Source: Dysgonomonas sp. HGC4 (GTDB lineage Bacteria; Bacteroidota; Bacteroidia; Bacteroidales; Dysgonomonadaceae). Taken from it: a stretch of DNA of 47,369 nt. The stretch lies in NCBI RefSeq assembly GCF_001261715.1, contig NZ_CVRU01000178.1, positions 1 through 47,369 on the forward strand, read 5' to 3'. Of the stretch, positions 1 to 7,309 are shown piece after piece (position 1 is the stretch's first letter; each line of letters begins with the position of its first letter). Position numbers and translations under genes: made by a program. The notes beneath the pieces were generated by a model. The model was not told the DNA's origin. It worked only from the letters and a program-made list of their open reading frames with translations, and made no database searches.

Positions 1-46
1 GGATGCTAGCTTCAAAGCTGATTACATCTCCCTTATCTTTTATCAT
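1..46 (-). CDS. possible N-terminal fragment of a divergent gene cut by the window edge
   Basis: Reading leftward from an ATG at 46-44 there are 15 open codons (MIKDKGDVISFEASI) to the edge of the window. A TAnnTTTG-like -7 element (TATATTTG on the minus strand, 98-105) lies upstream, so a gene divergent from tig is plausible. I do not recognise the protein, and 15 codons is too little to assign anything. The call rests only on the open frame plus the promoter-like element. Confidence 0.3.
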   Translation of the reverse strand, partial: MIKDKGDVISFEASI

Positions 47-97
47 ATAACGCCATTTTTACTAGGTATCTGATATATAAGATACCGAATATAGGAG

Positions 98-105
98 CAA
101 ATATA
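98..105 (-). promoter_or_regulatory. candidate -7 promoter element for the leftward gene fragment
   Basis: The minus strand reads TATATTTG, matching the Bacteroidota -7 consensus TAnnTTTG. I see no clear TTTG -33 box at the usual 19-21 base spacing. A small inverted repeat (GGTATC 65-70 / GATACC 81-86) would lie in the leader. Confidence 0.3.
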
Positions 106-283
106 AATATTATTTATTCATTATCTGAGTTTTCGAGGTGATAAAAAAATGATATAAAAATTACAATAATATATTCGCTCTTAAAATCGAAGGCCAAATA
201 GCATCAACAATAATTTAATATTCAACAAATTAATCATATTAACACGGGAATTGGTCATAACTAAAATGAAAATGAGAAATAAA

Positions 284-315
284 TTTGAATATTGGAATAA
301 TATAAACTATTTTTG
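284..315 (+). promoter_or_regulatory. tig promoter (TTTG -33 and TAnnTTTG -7)
   Basis: TTTG at 284-287 is followed, after exactly 20 bases, by TATTTTTG at 308-315. This matches the primary sigma factor consensus of Bacteroidota (TTTG-N19-21-TAnnTTTG). Transcription would begin near 322, leaving a leader of roughly 100 bases before the tig ATG. The rest of 1-283 is AT-rich and holds nothing else I can name. Confidence 0.65.
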
Positions 316-419
316 TGCCACTAAAAAATTTATCTTTATTCTGAGTCTGAAGCAATATAGCTGGATTTAGTAGATCGACCGAATTAATTACATAACAATA
401 TATAAAATACAAGCGAAAG

Positions 420-1793
420 ATGGATACATCTCTTATAAACGTAGATAGCGTAAATGCTATACTTAAGGTAGACGTAAAGAAAGCTGATTATCAAGGAAAA
501 GTCGATGAGGCTATCAAAACTTTTCGCAAAAAGGCGAATGTACCGGGATTCCGTCCGGGAACTGTACCAGTAGGTATGGTTAAAAAAATGCACGGAAAAT
601 CGATCCTTGCCGAAGAAGTAAACAAATTGGTTGGTGAAGGAATCTACAATTACATACAAGAAAACAAACTTAATATATTAGGTGAACCTCTTCCTAACGA
701 AGAAAAACAACAACCTGTTGATTTTTCTAAAGAAGAAGATTTCGAGTTTTTCTTTGATATTGCTCTTGCTCCTGAAGTAAAATTGGCTTTGAGCAAAAAA
801 GACAAAATCACTTATTACAAAATAGCTGTAGAACAAGATTTAGTTGACAAACAAATCGCTTCTTACAAAGCAAACTACGGTAAATACGAAACTGTTGAAG
901 AAGGTGCTAAACCAACTGACCTTCTTAAAGGTGAAGTAGTAGAACTAGAAGGTGGAAAACCTAAAGACGGTGGTATCCGCGTAGAAGGAGCTGTTTTGAT
1001 GCCTTCTTATATGAAAGACGAAGAAGAGCAAGCTAAATTTGCAGATGTAAAAAAAGGTGCAACTATCGTTTTCAACCCAGGTAAAGCTTATGAAGGAAAC
1101 GAAACTGAAATAGCTTCGTTCTTACATATCGAAAAAGATGCAGTAGAATCTATCGCTGCTGAATTTTCATTCACTGTAAACGAAATTACTCGTTACAAAG
1201 AGGCTGATTTAGATCAGGCATTATTCGATAAAGTATTTGGAGAAGGAACTGTTACAACTGAGGCTGATTTTATCGCTAAAGTAAAAGAAACTCTTCAAAC
1301 ACAATTAGCTCCAGATAGCGACTACAAATTCTTATTGGATGCACGTGTATTACTTGAAGAAAAAGCAGGTAATCTTGAATTCCCTGATGCATTCCTTAAA
1401 AGATGGTTAATGGCAACAGGTACTGACAGAACTGCAGAATCTCTTGAAGCTGATTATCCTCAAATCATCAACGATTTGAAATTCCATTTGATTAAAGAAC
1501 AATTAGTGAAAGAAAACGATCTTAAGATCGAAGAAGCTGATGTTCGTGCCGTAGCTCTACAAGCTGCTCGTGTACAATTTGCTCAATACGGAATGATGGG
1601 TATGCCTGATGATGTTCTTGCAAACTATGCAAACGAAATGCTTAAGAACAAAGAAACTTCTCGCAACTTGGTTGACAAAGCAATGGAAGAAAAAATCGTT
1701 GTATGTCTTAAATCTATCGTTGGAGTAGAAGAAAAAGAAATGAGTCTTGACGAATTCAAAAAATTCTTCGAAGGAGAAGCTAACGCTGAATAA
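420..1793 (+). CDS. tig: trigger factor, ribosome-associated chaperone
   Basis: Trigger factor binds beside the ribosomal exit tunnel and shields nascent chains; the family also has a peptidyl-prolyl isomerase domain in many bacteria. The N-terminal ribosome-docking domain is clear: the signature loop reads GFRPGTVP at residues 43-50, the counterpart of GFRxGKVP in other trigger factors. The 457 residues are the usual Bacteroidota length. The middle part (about 150-240) is where an FKBP-type isomerase domain normally sits, but I see no convincing FKBP signature, so isomerase activity is uncertain. The C-terminal part (about 260-440) is helical and charged, as expected for the chaperone arms. 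The start ATG follows an A-rich leader without a strong Shine-Dalgarno, normal for this phylum. The gene heads the tig-clpP-clpX order common in bacteria, linking nascent-chain folding to proteolysis. Confidence 0.95.
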   Translation: MDTSLINVDSVNAILKVDVKKADYQGKVDEAIKTFRKKANVPGFRPGTVPVGMVKKMHGKSILAEEVNKLVGEGIYNYIQENKLNILGEPLPNEEKQQPVDFSKEEDFEFFFDIALAPEVKLALSKKDKITYYKIAVEQDLVDKQIASYKANYGKYETVEEGAKPTDLLKGEVVELEGGKPKDGGIRVEGAVLMPSYMKDEEEQAKFADVKKGATIVFNPGKAYEGNETEIASFLHIEKDAVESIAAEFSFTVNEITRYKEADLDQALFDKVFGEGTVTTEADFIAKVKETLQTQLAPDSDYKFLLDARVLLEEKAGNLEFPDAFLKRWLMATGTDRTAESLEADYPQIINDLKFHLIKEQLVKENDLKIEEADVRAVALQAARVQFAQYGMMGMPDDVLANYANEMLKNKETSRNLVDKAMEEKIVVCLKSIVGVEEKEMSLDEFKKFFEGEANAE

Positions 1794-1839
1794 AGACCCA
1801 TATTCATAATATTGCAATAAAAAAATAAGGTCTATACGA

Positions 1840-1950
1840 AGAGACCTTTGCCTCTAATCTTAAGAAAGACAAAGTTTTTATTTGTTGGTTTCCAATAATT
1901 ATTTATAACTTTGTTTTAGACTAAGCTCCAATGGCAAAGGTCTCTTTTTT
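1840..1950 (+). terminator. long stem-loop ending in a T-tract, terminator or small RNA
   Basis: A perfect 13-bp stem (1840-1852 with 1933-1945) encloses about 80 bases that themselves fold into inner stems, and the 3' arm runs straight into T6. This has the form of an intrinsic terminator on a roughly 110-base structured RNA. No promoter directly upstream of 1840 is convincing, so read-through from tig is the simplest source. Confidence 0.5.
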
Positions 1951-1964
1951 GTTCGCTGCACAAC

Positions 1965-1998
1965 AAGGTCTAAGACCTGTTTATAGCTTCAACAGGTT
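1965..1998 (+). repeat. intergenic hairpin repeat copy upstream of clpP
   Basis: AAGGTCTAAGACCT (1965-1978) is a near-perfect palindrome followed by a T-rich tail containing TTTATAGCTTC. It matches the family of short hairpins found between genes throughout this window, core AAGGT-N5-ACCTT with a tail like TTTATTGCTTT. Confidence 0.7.
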
Positions 1999-2113
1999 AT
2001 TAAGTTATAATTCAAATAACATACAAAATAGTTACTGTAACTTACAACATTAAAAGTTAGGCATAAAATTTGCAGTCTTCTAAGTGAATTAATAATTAAA
2101 GATATAAACAACT

Positions 2114-2779
2114 ATGAATGATTTTAGAAAATACGCAACCAAACATATTGGTTTGAACGGATTGGCTCTCGATCAATACATGGATATAACCAGCAGCTAT
2201 ATTTCACCAACCATCATTGAAGAACGTCAACTTAATGTTGCACAAATGGACGTGTTCTCTCGATTAATGATGGATCGTATCATTTTCCTTGGTACTGGTA
2301 TTGACGATTATACTGCCAATGTTATTCAGGCACAATTACTTTATTTAGATTCTGCCGATTCGGGTAAAGATATTTCTATCTATATCAATTCACCGGGAGG
2401 ATCAGTATATGCCGGATATGGAATATATGACACCATGCAATTTATCAGCAGCGATGTATCTACAATCTGTACAGGCATGGCAGCTTCTATGGCAGCAGTA
2501 CTATTGGTTGCAGGACAAAAAGGCAAACGTTTTGGCTTGAAGCACTCACGTACCATGATACACCAACCTTTAGGTGGTGCACAAGGACAAGCTTCTGATA
2601 TTGAGATCACTGCTCGTGAGATTGCTAAAGTTAAACAAGAATTATATGCTATTATAGCAGATCATTCTGGACAAACTATCGAAAAAGTTGCTCAGGATTC
2701 GGATCGTGACTATTGGATGAATTCTACTGAAGCTAAAGACTACGGTATGATTGACGAAATATTAGTTCGAACAAAATAA
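2114..2779 (+). CDS. clpP: ATP-dependent Clp protease proteolytic subunit
   Basis: ClpP is the barrel-shaped serine protease that degrades substrates unfolded and fed in by ClpX, encoded next. The catalytic triad is complete and spaced as in E. coli: Ser125 (GMAAS, 121-125), His150 (TMIHQP) and Asp199 (DRDYW). The oxyanion-hole glycines are present in SPGGSV (93-98). The 221 residues include an N-terminal extension of about 25 residues, of which some is probably removed as propeptide. The ATG at 2114 lies after an A-rich stretch and about 160 bases beyond the structured tig-clpP gap. Expression may therefore depend on read-through from tig or on its own weak promoter. Confidence 0.96.
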   Translation: MNDFRKYATKHIGLNGLALDQYMDITSSYISPTIIEERQLNVAQMDVFSRLMMDRIIFLGTGIDDYTANVIQAQLLYLDSADSGKDISIYINSPGGSVYAGYGIYDTMQFISSDVSTICTGMAASMAAVLLVAGQKGKRFGLKHSRTMIHQPLGGAQGQASDIEITAREIAKVKQELYAIIADHSGQTIEKVAQDSDRDYWMNSTEAKDYGMIDEILVRTK

Positions 2780-2809
2780 TGCATACATATCATTGTGAAT
2801 GACTTAATA

Positions 2810-2840
2810 ATTGGCTGCTTATAATTTATAGGCAGTCAAT
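2810..2840 (+). terminator. candidate weak terminator hairpin after clpP
   Basis: ATTGGCTGC (2810-2818) pairs with GCAGTCAAT (2832-2840) with one G-T wobble and a 13-base AT-rich loop. Only a short, interrupted T-stretch follows, so termination would be partial. Confidence 0.35.
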
Positions 2841-2888
2841 TATTCGTTTGTAGACATAGGCAATAGATAATAAATACATTTCAAAAAC

Positions 2889-2901
2889 AGGTCTGTGACC
2901 T
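2889..2901. repeat. intergenic hairpin repeat copy in the clpX leader
   Basis: AGGTCTGTGACCT is a core palindrome of the dispersed intergenic family, ending 12 bases before the clpX ATG. The T-rich tail is not obvious here. Its closeness to the start codon means a folded RNA hairpin could touch the ribosome-binding region. Confidence 0.6.
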
Positions 2902-2913
2902 CAAATAAAAAAT

Positions 2914-4158
2914 ATGGCTAAAAAAGGAACAAACGATTCTTGTAGTTTCTGTGGACGACCTGATAGCGAGGTTAATTTATTAATCTCAGGGATATCGGCA
3001 CATATATGCGACAAATGCATCGATCAGGCATATCTTATAGTAAAAGATTCTTTAAAATCGGACAAAGGTTTTGGAGATTCACTTGACAGAAAGACGCTGC
3101 CAAATCCAAAACAAATAAAAGAATTCTTGGATCAATACATTATTGGACAAGATGATGCTAAGCGTTACCTGTCGGTTTCGGTATACAATCACTACAAAAG
3201 ATTGTTGCAGGAAGTAGGCGAAGATGATATTGAGATCGAAAAATCTAATATTATCATGGTAGGACCAACCGGAACGGGTAAAACAATGCTGGCACGTACC
3301 ATCGCAAAATTATTACACGTACCATTCGCAATTGTTGATGCAACTGTGTTAACAGAAGCGGGATACGTGGGTGAAGATATCGAAAGTATTTTGACTCGTC
3401 TTTTACAAGCTGCTGACTATGATGTGGCTGCTGCTGAGCGTGGTATTGTATTTATTGATGAAATAGATAAAATTGCCCGTAAAGGAGACAACCCTTCTAT
3501 CACTCGCGATGTAAGCGGCGAAGGTGTACAACAAGGTTTATTAAAATTACTGGAAGGTTCTATCGTGAATGTACCACCTCAGGGAGGCCGTAAACACCCT
3601 GACCAAAAAATGATTGCCGTAAACACCAAAAATATACTTTTTGTTTGCGGAGGTGCTTTTGATGGCATTGAGCGTAAGATAGCACAACGTCTGAATACTC
3701 GTGTAGTTGGATATTCTTCGGCTCTGAAAAATGCTGATATCGACAGAAAAGAACTGTTGAAATATATAACTCCTCAGGATTTAAAATCTTTTGGATTAAT
3801 CCCCGAGATTATAGGTCGTCTGCCTATTCTTACTTACCTGAATGCATTAGATCATTCTGCTTTGAGAAGAATTTTAACAGAGCCTAAAAACTCAATCATC
3901 AAGCAATATCTGAAATTATTTACAATGGATGGTGTTGAACTAACCTTCGATGAGGATGTTTATGAATATATAGTAGATAAAGCCATTGAATACAAATTGG
4001 GAGCCAGAGGGCTTCGTTCGATAGTAGAAACAGTGATGATGGATGCCATGTTTACCATCCCTTCAAGCGAAGAAAAGAGCCTGCATATTACAAAAGACTA
4101 CGCAGTGCAACAGTTGGAAAGCTCGAATCTGGACAGGCTGAAAAATTCTTATGAATAA
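2914..4158 (+). CDS. clpX: ATP-dependent Clp protease ATP-binding subunit ClpX
   Basis: ClpX is the AAA+ unfoldase that recognises tagged proteins, including SsrA-tagged ones made with SmpB (encoded at 9427), and threads them into ClpP. The N-terminal zinc-binding domain has Cys10, Cys13, Cys32 and Cys35. Walker A is GPTGTGKT (117-124), the substrate-gripping pore loop GYVG is at 150-153, and Walker B contains IDEIDK with Asp182-Glu183. The loop that docks on ClpP, IGF in E. coli, appears to read VGY in RVVGYSS, a hydrophobic-aromatic variant. The 414-residue length is normal. The gene follows clpP by 134 bases, probably co-transcribed with it. Confidence 0.96.
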   Translation: MAKKGTNDSCSFCGRPDSEVNLLISGISAHICDKCIDQAYLIVKDSLKSDKGFGDSLDRKTLPNPKQIKEFLDQYIIGQDDAKRYLSVSVYNHYKRLLQEVGEDDIEIEKSNIIMVGPTGTGKTMLARTIAKLLHVPFAIVDATVLTEAGYVGEDIESILTRLLQAADYDVAAAERGIVFIDEIDKIARKGDNPSITRDVSGEGVQQGLLKLLEGSIVNVPPQGGRKHPDQKMIAVNTKNILFVCGGAFDGIERKIAQRLNTRVVGYSSALKNADIDRKELLKYITPQDLKSFGLIPEIIGRLPILTYLNALDHSALRRILTEPKNSIIKQYLKLFTMDGVELTFDEDVYEYIVDKAIEYKLGARGLRSIVETVMMDAMFTIPSSEEKSLHITKDYAVQQLESSNLDRLKNSYE

Positions 4159-4193
4159 TTCTCATTTTTCTATTAAAAAAAAATCTTTTTCTA

Positions 4194-4223
4194 TTGTATT
4201 TTTCACTTAAGAAGCTATCTTCG
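4194..4223 (+). promoter_or_regulatory. candidate recQ promoter
   Basis: TTG at 4194-4196 and TATCTTCG at 4216-4223 are 19 bases apart, close to the Bacteroidota consensus TTTG-N19-21-TAnnTTTG with one mismatch in the -7 box. It sits in the clpX-recQ gap, about 80 bases ahead of the recQ ATG. Confidence 0.45.
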
Positions 4224-4304
4224 TAAGATATAATTACATTTTCAAAAATTACGAGTGTAGGTTATGTCTATTTTTGAGATTCCATTTATGCGATTTAATT
4301 AACT

Positions 4305-6491
4305 ATGTCAAAACGAGAAGATTTATTAATCGAAAATCTAAAAAAGCATTTTGGATTTGATAAGTTCAAGGGTAACCAGGAGGCTATCATTCAGAATGTT
4401 TTAGCGGAAAAAGATACTTTTGTTTTGATGCCAACAGGAGGTGGCAAATCCCTTTGCTATCAGCTTCCTGCAATTTTGATGGAGGGTACAGCTATTATTA
4501 TATCCCCATTGATTGCATTGATGAAAAATCAGGTTGATGCCATGCGCAACTTCAGCGAAGAAGATGGGATAGCTCACTTTTTGAATTCATCCTTAAATAA
4601 AGCTTCCATTGAGTTGGTAAAAGCTGATGTAGTATCGGGCAAAACAAAATTATTATATGTAGCTCCCGAATCTTTAACAAAAGAGGAAAACATCGACTTT
4701 TTGCGACATATCAAGGTATCTTTTTATGCGATAGATGAAGCGCATTGTATATCGGAATGGGGACACGATTTCAGACCCGAGTACAGACGTATCAAACCCA
4801 TAATAATGGAAATCGGGCAACGTCCGCTTGTAGCATTAACAGCTACTGCGACGCCTAAAGTACAGCACGACATCCAGAAGAGTCTGGGTATGTTGGATGC
4901 AAAAATCTACAAATCATCCTTTAATCGGGAAAACCTTTATTACGAAGTTCGACCCAAAACAGAGAAAGTAGATCGGGACATTATCCGCTATATTAAATCT
5001 CAGGCTGGAAAATCAGGGATCGTATATTGTTTAAGTAGAAAAAAAGTAGAAGAATTCGCAGAAATTCTTCGTGCCAATAATATAAATGCACTTGCTTATC
5101 ATGCAGGGTTAGATGCTTCTACTCGCGGAGAGAATCAGGACTCGTTCTTAATGGAAAAAGTGGACGTAATTGTTGCCACTATTGCTTTTGGGATGGGAAT
5201 TGACAAACCCGATGTAAGGTATGTTATCCATTATGATATGCCCAAAAGTCTCGAAGGATATTACCAAGAGACCGGACGTGCAGGACGTGATGGAGGCGAA
5301 GGGCAATGTGTTGCATTCTATTCTTATAAAGATTTGCAAAAACTCGAAAAGTTTATGCAAGGAAAACCTGTAGCCGAACAGGAAATAGGCAAGCAACTTC
5401 TTCTTGAAACTGCAGCTTATGCTGAAACAGCGATGTGTCGTAGAATAGTTCTATTACATTATTTCGGAGAAAAATATAATCAACATAATTGTGGTAATTG
5501 TGACAATTGTATAAACCCTAAAAAACAAGTGGAAGCTCAAGATTTATTATTAACAGCGATAGAAGCTGTGTTAGCATTAAAAGAAAAATTTAAGACCGAG
5601 TATGTGATTAATTTCCTTAGAGGAAAAGAAACATCTGAGATTGAGACCTACGGACATCAAGAGTTGGAAGCATTTGGATCTGGAGAAGAGACAAACGACG
5701 AAACATGGAATGCCGTTATAAAACAGGGGTTAATTGCGGGTTATCTGGACAAGGATATTGAAAACTACGGTTTACTGAAAGTTACAAAAAAAGGAAAAGA
5801 CTTTTTAAAGAAGCCAGTTTCATTCAAAATTGCTCAAGAAGAGGATTTTGATGATGAAAGTGACGATGAGGTAGTTATCAAAGGCGGTGGCGGAAGTTCG
5901 GCTGTCGATCCTGTACTATTCTCGATAATGAAAGACCTTCGTAAGAAGATGTCTAAAAAGCTGAATGTTCCTCCTTATGTAATATTCCAAGATCCTTCGT
6001 TAGAATCGATGGCAACCATCTATCCTACAAGTATCGACGAATTACAAAACATACCGGGTGTAGGAGCAGGTAAAGCAAAAAGATACGGTGCTGAGTTTGT
6101 TGAAATCATCAAAAAGCACGTAGAAGAAAACGAAATTGAACGCCCTGAAGATTTACGTGTTAGAACAGTAGCAAATAAATCGAAATTAAAGGTAGCGATA
6201 GTTCAAAGTATAGACCGTAAGGTGGCTCTTGATGATCTTGCTGAATCGAAAGGCATAGAATTTCCTGAGCTATTGGCTGAACTTGAAGCTATTGTTTATT
6301 CGGGTACTAAAATAAATATCGATTATTTCTTGAATGAAGTGATAGACGAAGACCATATGGCTGACATCTTTGACTATTTTCAGGAAGCCGAGTCGGATGA
6401 TCTCGAAGATGCAATTAATGAACTAGGCATGTTTACCGAAGAAGAAATTCGTCTGGTAAGAATCAAGTTCATTTCCGATATGGCAAATTAA
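4305..6491 (+). CDS. recQ: ATP-dependent DNA helicase RecQ
   Basis: RecQ unwinds DNA 3' to 5' during recombination repair and replication restart. Helicase motif I is TGGGKS (44-49), motif II is DEAH (144-147), followed by the RecQ-specific aromatic-rich loop beginning CISEWGHDF. Motif VI is visible in QETGRAGRDG. A zinc-binding set of cysteines follows (CRRIV, then CGNCDNC), then a winged-helix RQC region. An HRDC domain lies about 540-615, containing the helix-hairpin-helix-like IPGVGAGKAKRYG. At 728 residues it is longer than E. coli RecQ (about 610): roughly 110 acidic, helical residues extend past the HRDC domain, as in one class of Bacteroidota RecQ. The function of this extension is not known to me. 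Confidence 0.93.
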   Translation: MSKREDLLIENLKKHFGFDKFKGNQEAIIQNVLAEKDTFVLMPTGGGKSLCYQLPAILMEGTAIIISPLIALMKNQVDAMRNFSEEDGIAHFLNSSLNKASIELVKADVVSGKTKLLYVAPESLTKEENIDFLRHIKVSFYAIDEAHCISEWGHDFRPEYRRIKPIIMEIGQRPLVALTATATPKVQHDIQKSLGMLDAKIYKSSFNRENLYYEVRPKTEKVDRDIIRYIKSQAGKSGIVYCLSRKKVEEFAEILRANNINALAYHAGLDASTRGENQDSFLMEKVDVIVATIAFGMGIDKPDVRYVIHYDMPKSLEGYYQETGRAGRDGGEGQCVAFYSYKDLQKLEKFMQGKPVAEQEIGKQLLLETAAYAETAMCRRIVLLHYFGEKYNQHNCGNCDNCINPKKQVEAQDLLLTAIEAVLALKEKFKTEYVINFLRGKETSEIETYGHQELEAFGSGEETNDETWNAVIKQGLIAGYLDKDIENYGLLKVTKKGKDFLKKPVSFKIAQEEDFDDESDDEVVIKGGGGSSAVDPVLFSIMKDLRKKMSKKLNVPPYVIFQDPSLESMATIYPTSIDELQNIPGVGAGKAKRYGAEFVEIIKKHVEENEIERPEDLRVRTVANKSKLKVAIVQSIDRKVALDDLAESKGIEFPELLAELEAIVYSGTKINIDYFLNEVIDEDHMADIFDYFQEAESDDLEDAINELGMFTEEEIRLVRIKFISDMAN

Positions 6492-6517
6492 GGTCATTGA
6501 CCTTCTTATTATTACTG
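6490..6517 (+). repeat. intergenic hairpin repeat copy overlapping the recQ stop
   Basis: AAGGTCATTGACCTT (6490-6504) is a perfect palindrome around one base. It begins within the recQ stop codon and is followed by the T-rich tail CTTATTATTACTG. Confidence 0.7.
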
Positions 6518-6618
6518 TTTGATTCATAATTAAGTTCATCTAGGTATTAAATAATATACAACTATTTGTTGTTATATCTTGTAGCGAAAATCTACGATTT
6601 AATTCCCTAAGTCATAAA

Positions 6619-6632
6619 AGGTTTGTGAACCT
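6619..6632 (+). repeat. intergenic hairpin repeat copy in the coaD leader
   Basis: AGGTTTGTGAACCT pairs AGGTT with AACCT around TGTG. It is a core variant of the dispersed family with an inner stem change matched on both arms, 36 bases before the coaD ATG. Confidence 0.6.
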
Positions 6633-6667
6633 AATAATGATACAAACAGTAAGTACAGCAGTAAAAA

Positions 6668-7129
6668 ATGAAGAGAGCTATTTTTCCAGGCACATTCGAC
6701 CCATTTACAATTGGTCATGCATCACTGGTTCGAAGAGGATTAAACGTTGTTGATGAAATTGTTATATCAATTGGAGTTAACGATAGTAAAAGGAGTTATT
6801 TTTCGTTGGAGCAACGAATTCAAATGATAGAAAAGTTGTATGCGGATGAGCCTCGAGTTTCGGTAGGTTCATACGATTCTCTGACTGTTGATTTTGCAAA
6901 CAAAGTAGGTGCAAAATTTATTATCCGAGGAATAAGATCCGTTAATGATTTCGAATATGAGAAAACTATAGCCGACATGAATCGCAATATCTCAGGTATC
7001 GAAACATTAGTACTCTTTACTGAGCCAGAATTAACTCATATTAGCTCTACAATTGTTCGGGAACTTTTGCGCTATAAACACGACGTTAGCAAATTTGTAC
7101 CGGATGGTATTGATTTTAATACAGACTAA
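6668..7129 (+). CDS. coaD: pantetheine-phosphate adenylyltransferase
   Basis: CoaD transfers AMP from ATP to 4'-phosphopantetheine, making dephospho-CoA, the penultimate step of coenzyme A synthesis. The nucleotidyltransferase phosphate-binding motif is clear near the N-terminus: [10 protein letters not shown] at residues 8-17, where TIGH is the (T/H)xGH signature. The C-terminal signature ISSTIVRE corresponds to the ISS(S/T)xVRE motif. The 153 residues match the family's usual 155-165. It lies between two copies of the intergenic hairpin repeat and ends at a good terminator, so it is probably expressed separately from the S41 protease run downstream. Confidence 0.95.
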   Translation: MKRAIFPGTFDPFTIGHASLVRRGLNVVDEIVISIGVNDSKRSYFSLEQRIQMIEKLYADEPRVSVGSYDSLTVDFANKVGAKFIIRGIRSVNDFEYEKTIADMNRNISGIETLVLFTEPELTHISSTIVRELLRYKHDVSKFVPDGIDFNTD

Positions 7130-7165
7130 GACAATTGAATTGGAATAAAATAAAACTATCCAAAG

Positions 7166-7196
7166 AGTCAAGTAAGAGCCTTTGCTTGACTTTTTT
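7166..7196 (+). terminator. intrinsic terminator after coaD
   Basis: AGTCAAG (7166-7172) pairs with CTTGACT (7185-7191) across a 12-base loop and runs directly into TTTTTT. This is a standard Rho-independent terminator on the plus strand. Confidence 0.75.
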
Positions 7197-7204
7197 GCAT
7201 AAAT

Positions 7205-7230
7205 AAGGTCGTAGACTTTTTATTACTTTA
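7205..7230 (+). repeat. intergenic hairpin repeat copy with tail, ahead of the S41 protease gene
   Basis: AAGGTCGTAGACTTT (7205-7219) plus TTATTACTTT agrees with both the core and the asymmetric tail of the dispersed family. It lies 9 bases after the coaD terminator T-tract. Confidence 0.65.
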
Positions 7231-7265
7231 GAACTATAACACCTACAACCTGTTATAATTCTAAA
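7227..7265 (+). repeat. strong AT-rich inverted repeat in the S41 protease leader
   Basis: TTTAGAACTATAACA (7227-7241) and TGTTATAATTCTAAA (7251-7265) form a 15-bp stem with one wobble around the loop CCTACAACC. There is no T-tract after it, so it is more likely a leader structure or a protein-binding palindrome than a terminator. It ends 44 bases before the ATG. Confidence 0.55.
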
Positions 7266-7309
7266 TATATATCACTTAATACTTTTATTTACTTAAAAGA
7301 GAACACAGA

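Larger units (their letters stand above)
1794..2113 (+). promoter_or_regulatory. tig-clpP intergenic region with competing hairpins
   Basis: This 320-base gap holds no gene. It contains AAGGTCT (1827-1833) able to pair with AGACCTT (1842-1848). The overlapping AGAGACCTTTGCC (1840-1852) is perfectly complementary to GGCAAAGGTCTCT (1933-1945), which is followed by a T-tract (1945-1950). Inside that long loop, ACAAAGTT (1869-1876) pairs with AACTTTGT (1907-1914), and TTGG (1885-1888) with CCAA (1892-1895). A further palindrome with tail lies at 1965-1998. Near clpP, TAAAATTTG (2064-2072) is a poor -7 candidate. The region could be a tig terminator, a small structured RNA or an attenuator ahead of clpP. 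Confidence 0.5.

Noticed and set aside
384-659. Open frame on the minus strand across the tig start
   Set aside because: It lies mostly antisense to the clear trigger factor gene, with no recognisable protein pattern; a shadow of the real frame.
1840-1950. A 6S RNA-like hairpin between tig and clpP
   Set aside because: The element has a closing stem, internal bubble and terminal hairpin like 6S RNA, but it is only about 110 bases, lacks a convincing promoter, and has no 6S sequence features I can recognise. It is kept only as an unassigned structure.
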